From assembly GCA_002359895.1 (NCBI GenBank), contig DEOB01000004.1, positions 316,631 to 325,865 of the forward strand: a stretch of 9,235 nt of DNA, written 5' to 3'. Positions 1-6,132 of this stretch are shown piece by piece. Source of the stretch: Stenotrophomonas sp. UBA2629. Its GTDB lineage: Bacteria; Pseudomonadota; Gammaproteobacteria; Xanthomonadales; Xanthomonadaceae. The stretch's first letter is position 1; each line of letters begins with the position of its first letter. The position numbers and the translations under genes were made by a program. The notes beneath the pieces were generated by a model. That model saw only the letters and a list, made by a program, of their open reading frames with translations, had not been told where the DNA came from and searched no databases.

Positions 1-38
1 GAGGGCGCTTTCAGCTTTCAGCCTTCAACACCCAACCC

Positions 39-794
39 TCAGCGCGCCAACCAGCCGCCATCCACCGGAATGATCGCGCCGTTGACGTAATCGGACGCAC
101 TCGATGCCAGGAACACCGCCGTGCCGCCCAGGTCTTCCGGCTTGCCCCAGCGACCGGCCGGGATGCGATCCAGGATGGCCTTGTTGCGGTCTTCGTCCGC
201 ACGCAGCTGCGCGGTGTTGTCGGTGGCCATGTAGCCCGGCGCAATCGCGTTGATGGTCACGCCCTTGCCGGCCCATTCGTTGGCCAGCAGGCGGGTGATG
301 CCGGCAATGCCGCTCTTGGACGCGGTGTAGGACGGCACACGCACGCCGCCCTGGAAGGACAGCATCGAGGCGATGTTGATGATCTTGCCGCTGCCTTGGG
401 CAATGAAATGCCGGCCCATGGCCTGGCTCATGAAGAACGCCGATTTGATGTTGACGTTCATCACGTCGTCCCAATCCTTCTCGCTGAAGTCCACCGCATC
501 GGCACGACGAATCAAGCCTGCGTTGTTGACCAGAATGTCCACGCGGCCAAGGCCGGCGATGGTCTCGGCCACCACGCGGTCAACCGGCTCGATGCTGATC
601 AGGTTGGCTTCGATATTGAGAAAGCGGCGGCCCAGCGCACGGACTTTCTCGGCGGTCTCCTCGGCCGGGACGATGCCCGCACCTGCGATATCCGCACCTG
701 CGGCGGCCAGCGCCAGCGCGATGCCTTGGCCCAAACCGGTATTGGCACCGGTTACCAGTGCGACCTTGCCTTCGAGACTGAATGGATTCGTCAT
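39..794 (-). CDS. kduD: 2-dehydro-3-deoxy-D-gluconate 5-dehydrogenase (KduD)
   Basis: This is a 251-residue short-chain dehydrogenase/reductase. KduD interconverts 2,5-diketo-3-deoxygluconate (DKII) and 2-keto-3-deoxygluconate with NAD(H) in the cytoplasm, a step in the breakdown of unsaturated uronates from pectin. Visible motifs are the nucleotide-binding TGxxxGxG at residues 15-22, NNAG at 90-93, catalytic Ser143 and YxxxK (Tyr156, Lys160). The segments LIRRADAVDFSEKDWDDVMN, SMLSFQGG and the C-terminal DGGWLAR match what I recall of E. coli KduD, which is also about 250 residues, so the call is specific and not just 'SDR'. The frame is open for 60 more codons upstream, but the ATG at 794 is chosen because AGGGAGAGGAA (799-809) lies just before it and family homology begins there. 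A LacI-type operator overlaps its promoter (934-965). No KduI is visible next to it. Confidence 0.94.
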   Translation of the reverse strand: MTNPFSLEGKVALVTGANTGLGQGIALALAAAGADIAGAGIVPAEETAEKVRALGRRFLNIEANLISIEPVDRVVAETIAGLGRVDILVNNAGLIRRADAVDFSEKDWDDVMNVNIKSAFFMSQAMGRHFIAQGSGKIINIASMLSFQGGVRVPSYTASKSGIAGITRLLANEWAGKGVTINAIAPGYMATDNTAQLRADEDRNKAILDRIPAGRWGKPEDLGGTAVFLASSASDYVNGAIIPVDGGWLAR

Positions 795-933
795 GGTGTT
801 CCTCTCCCTGAGCGGTGGTTCGTGGTTTGCAACCGGCAATAAGGCCGGAAGGTTTGCGGTGGCTGCATTTCCGCGGCCGCCGCCGGTGTGGCCGGGTGCC
901 CCGGGAGTTGGGCTCCGAGGCAGGTTCGGGGTG
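795..933 (-). other. GC-rich leader upstream of kduD
   Basis: No gene is supported here. If the promoter at 934-962 is used, transcription would start near 927 and leave a 5' leader of about 130 bases, rich in GGCCGG/CCGGCC-type self-complementary segments, ending in a strong ribosome binding site at 799-809. I recognise no known riboswitch. The frame is open through the leader, but its predicted residues are low-complexity and unlike the KduD family. Confidence 0.4.
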
Positions 934-962
934 ATTCTAGCCCTTATGGAAACCGGTGTCAT
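934..962 (-). promoter_or_regulatory. sigma70-type promoter of kduD
   Basis: On the minus strand ATGACA (962-957, one mismatch to TTGACA) and TAGAAT (939-934, one mismatch to TATAAT) are separated by exactly 17 bases. This is a near-consensus promoter pointing at kduD, about 140 bases upstream of its start codon. The candidate LacI-family operator covers the -35 hexamer and spacer, so bound repressor would be expected to block polymerase. It was read by eye, with no transcript data. Confidence 0.6.
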
Positions 963-965
963 TTT
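944..965. promoter_or_regulatory. LacI-family operator, kduD copy
   Basis: The core ATGGAAACCGGTGTCAT (946-962) is centred on the palindrome ACCGGT (952-957), with partly symmetric flanks (GA on the left, TC on the right). The central CG is the hallmark of LacI-family operators. The 13 bases AAACCGGTGTCAT recur exactly at 6113-6125, in the other control region of the locus. The LacI-type repressor encoded at 1014-2102 is the obvious candidate binder. Confidence 0.65.
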
Positions 966-1013
966 GCGCCGCAAAAAGATTCGTTTCCTTTATGGAACAA
1001 ACATTTGGGTAGC

Positions 1014-2102
1014 TCAATCCTGCGGCGGCTGGCAGGAGTCGCGGACAATCAGGTGCGGGCGCACGCTGGCCATCGGCATGGCGTTCTTGCCTTCGGGCTG
1101 GATCAGCATGGCTGCCGCGGTGCGGCCGGTGTCACGGGTATTGCGCCGCACCGAGGTCAGCGACGGCCACAGACGCGAGGCCAACGGGCTGTCGTCGTAT
1201 CCCACCACCGACAATTCGCGGGGAATGCTGATACCCGCGCGCATGGCCACCTTGTAGACGCCAGCCGCCATTTCATCGTTACCGGTGAAGATGGCGGTCG
1301 GCCGCTGCTTGCCCAGCAGCAGCTTCTCGGCAGCGGCCACACCCGATTCAAAGGTGTAACCGGCCTCGATGATGCGTGCCGGCGGCAGCTCGATGCCCCG
1401 GTTGTGCAGCGCCTCGATGAAACCTGCGGTGCGCTCATGCGCCGACCGGTAGGCCGAGGGGCCGGTGATCAGAGCGATATCGCGGTGGCCCAGCGACAGC
1501 AGATAGTCCGCCGCCTCGGCCGCACCATCGCGGTCGTGGGTGATCACCATCTGCGAGGTTTCATCCAGCGGCAGCGAGGCGATGCGGGTGAAGCGGCAGC
1601 CGATTTCTTCCAGCATGTCGGCCAGCGCCTGGTCTTCGGACGCACGCGGCACCAGGATTACGCCATGCAGCTTCTGCTGCTGCACAAAGCGCTTCACGCC
1701 CTCGATGTAGCCGGGGCTGCGCGTGTCGCAGGGGTGCACCACCAGCTCGAAGGTGGAACCACGCAGGGCATCCAGCGCGCCGTTCTGCATATCCACCACG
1801 TACTGCGCGGTGGGGTTGTCGTAGACCATGCCGATCAGAAACGAACGACGGAATGCCAAGCCGCGCGCCAGCGGGTCGGGCGTGTAGCCCACCTCGCGCA
1901 TCAAGGTCTCGACTTTTTCGCGGGTGTCTTTACGCACCAACGGTGAGTTGTTGATGATGCGTGACACCGTTTTCTTGGAGACACCGGACAACCGCGCGAT
2001 ATCGTTGATCGTGGCGGGACGCCCCAGGTTGCGGGACGTAGGGTCGATATCGGTCTTCTTGCTGCGCAAGGGCATGTCCTTGAAACCGTTCAGTGCGGTC
2101 AT
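1014..2102 (-). CDS. LacI/GalR-family transcriptional repressor, probable uronate-responsive regulator
   Basis: The product is 362 residues, a normal length for a LacI-family repressor with an N-terminal extension of about 28 residues. The helix-turn-helix is at about 31-50 (TINDIARLSGVSKKTVSRII), followed by the hinge region (GYTPDPLARGLAFRRS, about 72-87). From about 88 onward comes the periplasmic-binding-protein-like sensor domain: IGMVYDN, GVILVPR, HRDIALITG, AIFTGNDEMAAGVYKVA and LSVVGYDDSPLASRLWPSLTSVRR, all standard landmarks. Its ligand cannot be read from sequence. The setting between kduD and a TRAP operon, with matching operators before both, suggests a KdgR-like role sensing a keto-deoxy uronate intermediate. 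The start is uncertain. ATG at 2102 has no convincing Shine-Dalgarno sequence and sits below a hairpin. ATG at 2075 has AAGGA, but only one base away. Both leave the DNA-binding domain intact. Confidence 0.9.
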   Translation of the reverse strand: MTALNGFKDMPLRSKKTDIDPTSRNLGRPATINDIARLSGVSKKTVSRIINNSPLVRKDTREKVETLMREVGYTPDPLARGLAFRRSFLIGMVYDNPTAQYVVDMQNGALDALRGSTFELVVHPCDTRSPGYIEGVKRFVQQQKLHGVILVPRASEDQALADMLEEIGCRFTRIASLPLDETSQMVITHDRDGAAEAADYLLSLGHRDIALITGPSAYRSAHERTAGFIEALHNRGIELPPARIIEAGYTFESGVAAAEKLLLGKQRPTAIFTGNDEMAAGVYKVAMRAGISIPRELSVVGYDDSPLASRLWPSLTSVRRNTRDTGRTAAAMLIQPEGKNAMPMASVRPHLIVRDSCQPPQD

Positions 2103-2111
2103 TCTATCGGT

Positions 2112-2133
2112 CCGCGCTCAGTCCCGAGCGCGG
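2112..2133 (-). promoter_or_regulatory. hairpin directly upstream of the LacI start codon
   Basis: A perfect 8-base inverted repeat, CCGCGCTC (2112-2119) and GAGCGCGG (2126-2133), encloses a 6-base loop. Its lower edge is only 9 bases from the ATG at 2102, so in mRNA it would occupy the usual ribosome-binding position. It could limit translation of the repressor, or be a protein site in DNA. Sequence alone does not decide. Confidence 0.45.
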
Positions 2134-2298
2134 TAGCGGATGTGGCGGAGTGTACCGGGCCGTTGCCGATGGCATGCAACGACGGCTTTACGTAGGAACA
2201 GCTGACCGCGCCATTGTGATGGCAGCCGGTGCTTTGCATCTGAACGGCGTGCCGCTGCTGGCGGATCGCAGCCCGTGGCAAGCGCAGCGGGGATATCC

Positions 2299-2331
2299 GG
2301 GGCCGGCAATCCGCGCATGGCTGCCGGCCCC
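2299..2331 (-). terminator. strong stem-loop after dctM, terminator-like without a U tract
   Basis: A perfect 10-base inverted repeat, GGGGCCGGCA (2299-2308) and TGCCGGCCCC (2322-2331), has a 13-base loop and begins 11 bases after the dctM stop codon. No run of T follows the stem on the minus strand (it continues GGATATCCCC), so it is not a classical intrinsic terminator. It may cause partial termination, stabilise the operon mRNA against 3' decay, or work with Rho. Confidence 0.5.
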
Positions 2332-2342
2332 TTACAAGTTCA

Positions 2343-3626
2343 TCAGCTGCGCAGCAGCGCCGGCAGCCACAGCGACATTTCCGGGAAAAACGCCACCACC
2401 AGCAGCACTGCCAAGCCCGCCAGCCAGAACGGCCAGATCGACTTCATGCTCTCGGCCACGGTGATCTTGCCGATGGCCGTACCGATGAACAGCACCGAGC
2501 CCACCGGCGGCGTCACCAGGCCCAGGCCACCGGTCAGCACCAGCACCAAGCCAAAGTGGATGGGGTCAATGCCGTAAGCCTTGGCCACCGGCAGGAAGAT
2601 CGGCGTGCAGATCAGGATCATCGGCGCCAGATCCATGAAGGTGCCCAGCAACAGCAGCATCACCACGATCATCAGCAGCACCATGTACTTGCTGTGCGCG
2701 AATGACTGCAGAAAATCCACCGCCGCCGACGGCACCTGCAGGTAAGCCAGCAGCCAACCGAACACCGCAGCAGTGGCAATCACAAACAGAATCACGCCGG
2801 TGCTGCGCGCGGCATGCACCACCGTGGCCATGAACTCCTTCACCCGCAGCTGCCGGTATAACACCGTGGTCACCAGCAGCGCATACACCACCGCAATGGC
2901 GGCCGATTCCACTGCGGTGAAGATACCGGCGCGGATGCCGAAGAAGATCAACCCCACCAGGCCCAAGCCCGGCAATGCCGCGATCAGGCGCAGCAGCACC
3001 GCACGCATGCCGGGGAACGCCTCCACGCCATAGCCACGACGGCGCGCAACGATGTAGCCGGTGATCATCAATACCACCGTCATCAGCAATGCCGGCACGA
3101 TACCCGCAGCAAACAGGTCCGCGATGGACAGACCACCACCGGCCGCTGCCGAGAACAGAATCAGGTTATGCGACGGCGGCACCAGCAACGCCACCAACGC
3201 GGCGGTGATGCTGACGTTGACCGCGAAATCACGGTCGTAACCGCGCTTGACCATCTGCGGAATCATCGTGCCACCCACCGCCGACACGTCGGCAATGGCC
3301 GAGCCGGACACGCCACCGAAAAACAGCGACGACAGGATCGATACCTGGCCAAGACCCCCCCGCATGCGCCCCACCAACGATGACGCCAACGAAATCAGGC
3401 GTTCGGAAATACCCCCGCGCATCATGATTTCACCGGCGAAGATGAAAAGCGGAATGGCGATCAGCGAGGCCGAACCGGTGCCGGCGGAAATCTGCTGCAC
3501 CAGCACGATGCTGGGCAGATCCAGATACAACAACGTCGCCAGCGATGCGGCGGCCAAGGCATAGGCCACCGGCACACCCATCAGCAACAGCACGCCAAAC
3601 ACAGCAAAAAGTAGTGCGATACCCAT
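2343..3626 (-). CDS. dctM: TRAP transporter large permease, DctM family
   Basis: The product is 427 residues and highly hydrophobic, the expected size for the DctM subunit of a tripartite ATP-independent periplasmic transporter. It carries the transport path in the inner membrane and uses a cation gradient. About a dozen membrane segments alternate with short loops. Family landmarks are MMRGGISERLI (about 68-78), LFFGGVSGSAIADVSAVGGTMIP (about 101-123), KRGYDRDFAVNV (about 127-138), the LLVPPSHNLILFSA re-entrant-type segment (about 147-160) and the repeat-related GLVTPPVGSVLF (about 369-380). The ATG at 3626 follows the dctQ stop by 3 bases, with AAGGGG just before it inside the end of dctQ, so translation is coupled. 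The substrate is set mainly by the binding protein; an acidic sugar is inferred from context. Confidence 0.94.
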   Translation of the reverse strand: MGIALLFAVFGVLLLMGVPVAYALAAASLATLLYLDLPSIVLVQQISAGTGSASLIAIPLFIFAGEIMMRGGISERLISLASSLVGRMRGGLGQVSILSSLFFGGVSGSAIADVSAVGGTMIPQMVKRGYDRDFAVNVSITAALVALLVPPSHNLILFSAAAGGGLSIADLFAAGIVPALLMTVVLMITGYIVARRRGYGVEAFPGMRAVLLRLIAALPGLGLVGLIFFGIRAGIFTAVESAAIAVVYALLVTTVLYRQLRVKEFMATVVHAARSTGVILFVIATAAVFGWLLAYLQVPSAAVDFLQSFAHSKYMVLLMIVVMLLLLGTFMDLAPMILICTPIFLPVAKAYGIDPIHFGLVLVLTGGLGLVTPPVGSVLFIGTAIGKITVAESMKSIWPFWLAGLAVLLVVAFFPEMSLWLPALLRS

Positions 3627-3629
3627 GGC

Positions 3630-4166
3630 TCAACGGTCCCCTTCAGCGTCGGTGTCGGCGTGGCCAGCACTGGCCTGCAGGGCCAACACCATGCGGTTCA
3701 ATGCGAACACCGCCATCAGCGCACCACCGATACTCAACGGCAGGTAGTTCACGCTCTGCGGCAGATTGGCGCCTGCGGTTTTGATGTGAATGCCGTCCAT
3801 CCACAACACCCAGCCCCAGGCCGCGATGAAGCCTCCTATCGTGGCGACGATCAGCGGCACCAGCACATCAATCCCGCGCTTGATTGCCGGGTTGATGTAG
3901 TCGGCCAACAGAAAAAAGCCGAAGTGGCGGTTTGTGTAGACGCCCGCCGCCGCGCCCATGCTCATCGCCGTGCTCAACAGCAGCAGCGTCACCGGCTCGG
4001 TCCAGCTGGGCGAATCGTTGATCACATAGCGGGCAAACACCTGCCAGCCCTGCACCACCACCAAGCCCAACAGGGCTACCACGGCGATGTGGATGACGAT
4101 ATCGGCAAGTTTTTCCAGCACACGCTGGAAGCCCGTCGTTACCGTGTTTTCGTTCGTATCAGACAT
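3630..4166 (-). CDS. dctQ: TRAP transporter small permease, DctQ family
   Basis: The product is a 178-residue integral membrane protein with four predicted membrane helices, at about residues 22-44, 57-76, 100-122 and 142-164. DctQ proteins partner with DctM in the inner membrane and help dock the substrate-binding protein. The segment VFARYVINDSPSWTEPVTLLLL (about 43-64) is the characteristic DctQ signature. The C-terminus is short, polar and acidic. The ATG at 4166 lies 13 bases after the dctP stop codon, with GAGGA overlapping the end of dctP. Its own stop is 3 bases before dctM. The spacing supports one P-Q-M transcription unit. Confidence 0.93.
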   Translation of the reverse strand: MSDTNENTVTTGFQRVLEKLADIVIHIAVVALLGLVVVQGWQVFARYVINDSPSWTEPVTLLLLSTAMSMGAAAGVYTNRHFGFFLLADYINPAIKRGIDVLVPLIVATIGGFIAAWGWVLWMDGIHIKTAGANLPQSVNYLPLSIGGALMAVFALNRMVLALQASAGHADTDAEGDR

Positions 4167-4179
4167 CGGTGCGGCGTCC

Positions 4180-5184
4180 TCAGGCGAAGTCGCGGATGCG
4201 ACGGTGCAGCGCGGCGATGTCCGCCTGCTTCAGGTACTCACGCAGCAACGGTGCCGCTGCCTCGCGGAAGGCCGGCATGTCCACGGCATTGGCTTTCACG
4301 CCCGCTGCCAACACCGCGTCGCGCGCCTTGTTTTCCGACGCATCCCATTCGGTACGCATCACCTGCACCGACTGGCGTGCCAGCTGCAGCAGCAGTTGTC
4401 GGTCGGCCGGGCTCAGCGCATCCAAGCTGCGGCGTGACATCAGCAGGATGTCCGGCGCATACGAGTGCTGGCTCTCGGACCAGTAGTGCGCGGCCTCGAA
4501 ATGACGGCTGGAATGGAAACTGCGCATGTTGTTTTCGGCGCCGTCGATCATGTGCGTCTCCATGCCGGAGAACGTGTCGCCCAGCGACATCGGCGTCGGG
4601 TTGGCACCGAACATGCGCATCAGCTGCAGGAAGATGTCCGAGCTGGCCACGCGCAGCTTCAGGCCGTGCAGGTCTTTCGGTTCAACAATTGGATGCTTGG
4701 TGTTGTAGAAGCTGCGCGCGCCCGAGTCGTAGACCGCAAGGCCTACCAGGTCGCGGCTCTCAAAGCCCTGCAGCACCGCATCGGCAACGCCGCCATCAAG
4801 CGCGCGGCGCATATGCGCCACCGAGTCGAACACATACGGCAGGCACAGAGCACGGGTGAGCGGAAACGCATTGTTCAGCGCACCGGAATACACACGGGTG
4901 ATGTCGATGGCACCGAAGCGCGCCATGTCGATCGCCTCGGACTCACGGCCAAGCTGACCGGAGTGGTATTGGTTCAACCGCAGGCGTCCGCCGGTGCGTT
5001 CCTGCAACTGCTGGCCTATCCACTTCACCGCAGTGACCGTCGGATAGTCCGCCACATGTACGTCGCTTGCGGTCAGCAACTGGCTACCGCCCGCCATGCC
5101 TTTGCTACCTGCCGAGCAGGCCGCCAGCATCGGCGCGGCAAGCGCACCCAGGCTGGTCGTGAGAAATCCTCGTCGAGTAACCAT
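4180..5184 (-). CDS. dctP: TRAP substrate-binding protein, DctP family, probable Tat lipoprotein (hexuronate type)
   Basis: The product is 334 residues from the ATG at 5184. That start has an excellent GGGAGGG site at 5189-5195. The ATG at 5211 would add nine residues and has no visible Shine-Dalgarno sequence. The N-terminus MVTRRGFLTTSLGALAAPML has a twin-arginine motif followed by a lipobox, LAAC, with Cys23. This predicts Tat export and lipid anchoring rather than the usual soluble periplasmic form. DctP landmarks are SGARSFYNTKHPI (about 154-166) and DLHGLKLRVASSDIFLQLMR (about 171-190). Arg179 of the latter is the likely substrate-carboxylate contact by family analogy. IDGAENNMRSF (213-223) and HFEAAHYWSESQHS also resemble, from memory, binding proteins for glucuronate or galacturonate. 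The gene lies 36 bases after the hydratase-like gene and 13 before dctQ. The substrate is inferred, not proven. Confidence 0.92.
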   Translation of the reverse strand: MVTRRGFLTTSLGALAAPMLAACSAGSKGMAGGSQLLTASDVHVADYPTVTAVKWIGQQLQERTGGRLRLNQYHSGQLGRESEAIDMARFGAIDITRVYSGALNNAFPLTRALCLPYVFDSVAHMRRALDGGVADAVLQGFESRDLVGLAVYDSGARSFYNTKHPIVEPKDLHGLKLRVASSDIFLQLMRMFGANPTPMSLGDTFSGMETHMIDGAENNMRSFHSSRHFEAAHYWSESQHSYAPDILLMSRRSLDALSPADRQLLLQLARQSVQVMRTEWDASENKARDAVLAAGVKANAVDMPAFREAAAPLLREYLKQADIAALHRRIRDFA

Positions 5185-5220
5185 TGCGCCCTCCCGCGCG
5201 TGATCGGTCATGCCACGGTG

Positions 5221-6048
5221 TTACCCGGCCGGCACGGCTTTGCAGGAAATTTCGCCGCAACCGGCGAAGCGAATCAATGCCTGTTGGCCCACGCGGATGT
5301 CGTGGATGCCGGTGGCATTGCCGGTGGCAATCAGGTCGCCCTTCTTCAACGGCCGGCCGCGCTTGGCCGATCGCGACAGGGCAAACGCATACGCAGCCCG
5401 CAGCCCGCCCGGCAGATGCGTGGCACCGCCGGTGCCGACGACTTCACCATCGATCTCGGTCTGCGCGCGCAGATCCGGCTCATCGCGCTGGGCCCAATCC
5501 GGGATTTCAACACCCAGCACCAGGCCGTTGTTGTTGCCGAAATCAGCCACCACTACGCGCGGGCCCAGGATGTTGATGGTCGCCAACGGGCTGCTGGCCA
5601 CTTCAACACCAATGAACAGCCGCGCCGGCAGGGCCTCGGCTTCTTCCGGGCTCCATTCCAGCTTGTCGGCCGGTGCGTCGGCCTCCAGCTGCAACACGTA
5701 TTCCGCTTCCACCGCGGCAAAGCCCCCGGCATCGGAAAACACCGGAATGTCCACGATGGCACCGGTAGCATTCCAAAGATTGCGCTTGAAAATCGGGCCC
5801 AGCAGGCGCTCATCGCCGCTGTCGTCGCGACGCTCGGCAGCGATATAGCCCACTTTCCAGCCCACCACCGTGTCGTCCCACTGGCTGATTGCTAGGTCCT
5901 GCACGCGATAAGCGGTTAGCAGATCGTCCGGGATCGTGCCGGGAAAATCCGGAAGCGAACGTCCCTGGCGGCGCGCTTCCACAAAACTGCGGGCAATGGT
6001 GTCCAGTCCGGAATCGGCCGGGTGCTGGCTGCCTGGGTCGTTGCTCAA
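5221..6048 (-). CDS. MhpD/fumarylacetoacetase-fold hydratase-like enzyme, substrate unknown
   Basis: The protein is 275 residues if translation starts at the TTG at 6048. That codon is preceded four bases upstream by GAGGAGAA (6053-6060), far better than any ATG; the in-frame ATGs at 6159 and 6180 lie beyond the promoter and operator. Family landmarks are VGWKVGY (about 62-68), the metal-ligand pair ExE (Glu114, Glu116 in VEAEYVLQL), a third acidic ligand Glu149 in FIGVEVASS, ADFGNNNGLVLG (about 168-179) and GDLIATGNATGIH (about 237-249). This is the 2-keto-4-pentenoate hydratase / oxalocrotonate decarboxylase branch of the FAH superfamily, which acts on 2-keto acids with a divalent metal. 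It is first in the operon with the TRAP genes. A keto-deoxy sugar acid is therefore more plausible than an aromatic meta-cleavage product, but no specific reaction can be assigned. Confidence 0.87.
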   Translation of the reverse strand: MSNDPGSQHPADSGLDTIARSFVEARRQGRSLPDFPGTIPDDLLTAYRVQDLAISQWDDTVVGWKVGYIAAERRDDSGDERLLGPIFKRNLWNATGAIVDIPVFSDAGGFAAVEAEYVLQLEADAPADKLEWSPEEAEALPARLFIGVEVASSPLATINILGPRVVVADFGNNNGLVLGVEIPDWAQRDEPDLRAQTEIDGEVVGTGGATHLPGGLRAAYAFALSRSAKRGRPLKKGDLIATGNATGIHDIRVGQQALIRFAGCGEISCKAVPAG

Positions 6049-6060
6049 GTGGTTCTCCTC
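6046..6060 (-). promoter_or_regulatory. ribosome binding site and TTG start of the hydratase-like gene
   Basis: On the minus strand GAGGAGAA (6060-6053) is followed by four bases and TTG (6048-6046). Spacing and strength are near ideal. The first ATG in frame upstream is 111 bases away and would place the operator inside the coding region. This decides the start in favour of the rare TTG codon. Confidence 0.75.
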
Positions 6061-6082
6061 GTGATCTTTGTTGCACTGCCAA

Positions 6083-6110
6083 TCGACAGTGCCATGGCTG
6101 GCTGTATAAG
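6083..6110 (+). promoter_or_regulatory. candidate promoter of the divergent esterase gene
   Basis: TCGACA (6083-6088) and TATAAG (6105-6110), each one mismatch from sigma70 consensus, are separated by 16 bases and point at the gene starting at 6181. The operator at 6107-6128 covers the -10 and the expected start site. The spacing is slightly short and the call was made by eye. Confidence 0.45.
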
Positions 6111-6132
6111 GTAAACCGGTGTCATCTGACAA
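6103..6132 (-). promoter_or_regulatory. candidate promoter of the hydratase-TRAP operon
   Basis: On the minus strand TTGTCA (6132-6127, one mismatch to TTGACA) and TATACA (6108-6103) are separated by 18 bases, about 55 bases before the TTG start. The operator lies across the spacer. The -10 element is weaker than that of kduD, so confidence is moderate. Confidence 0.45.
6107..6128. promoter_or_regulatory. LacI-family operator, divergent copy
   Basis: The core AGGTAAACCGGTGTCAT (6109-6125) is centred on ACCGGT (6115-6120). It shares 13 consecutive bases, AAACCGGTGTCAT, with the kduD operator. It lies between the hydratase-TRAP operon and the esterase gene and overlaps candidate promoters for both, so one bound repressor could silence both directions. 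Confidence 0.65.

Larger units (their letters stand above)
2103..2342. other. intergenic region between dctM and the LacI gene
   Basis: These 240 bases carry no supported gene. They hold the stem-loop at 2299-2331, just after dctM, and a second perfect hairpin at 2112-2133, just before the repressor start. A degenerate relative of the operator lies at 2219-2231 (11 of 13 bases match ATGGAAACCGGTG, but the ACCGGT palindrome is broken). I found no convincing -35/-10 pair for the repressor gene, so it may be read partly from the upstream operon. Confidence 0.5.

Noticed and set aside
1..38. Short TTTCAG-like repeats downstream of the kduD stop.
   Set aside because: Only two or three imperfect hexamers, with no stem or T run. 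They are too little to call a terminator or repeat at the window edge.
736..756. Additional ACCGGT-containing sequences inside the kduD coding region.
   Set aside because: Only the 6-base core is shared, without the AAA/GTCAT flanks, and such cores are expected by chance in GC-rich coding DNA.
795..974. In-frame extension of kduD by 60 residues to an upstream ATG.
   Set aside because: KduD similarity begins at the ATG at 794, which has its own strong ribosome binding site, and the extension would cover the promoter and operator.
888..1946. Open frame of 352 codons on the plus strand antisense to the LacI gene.
   Set aside because: Same pattern of His/Arg/Gln-rich residues without a domain; it is a shadow of the repressor coding sequence.
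3660..4859. Open frame of 399 codons on the plus strand antisense to dctQ and dctP.
   Set aside because: No recognisable domain, biased composition, and it spans the junction of two genes with tight operon spacing on the other strand.
4465..5895. Open frame of 476 codons on the plus strand, antisense to dctP and the hydratase-like gene.
   Set aside because: It is rich in His, Arg, Gln and Ala with no motif and runs across a gene boundary, while the minus-strand genes have clear family landmarks.
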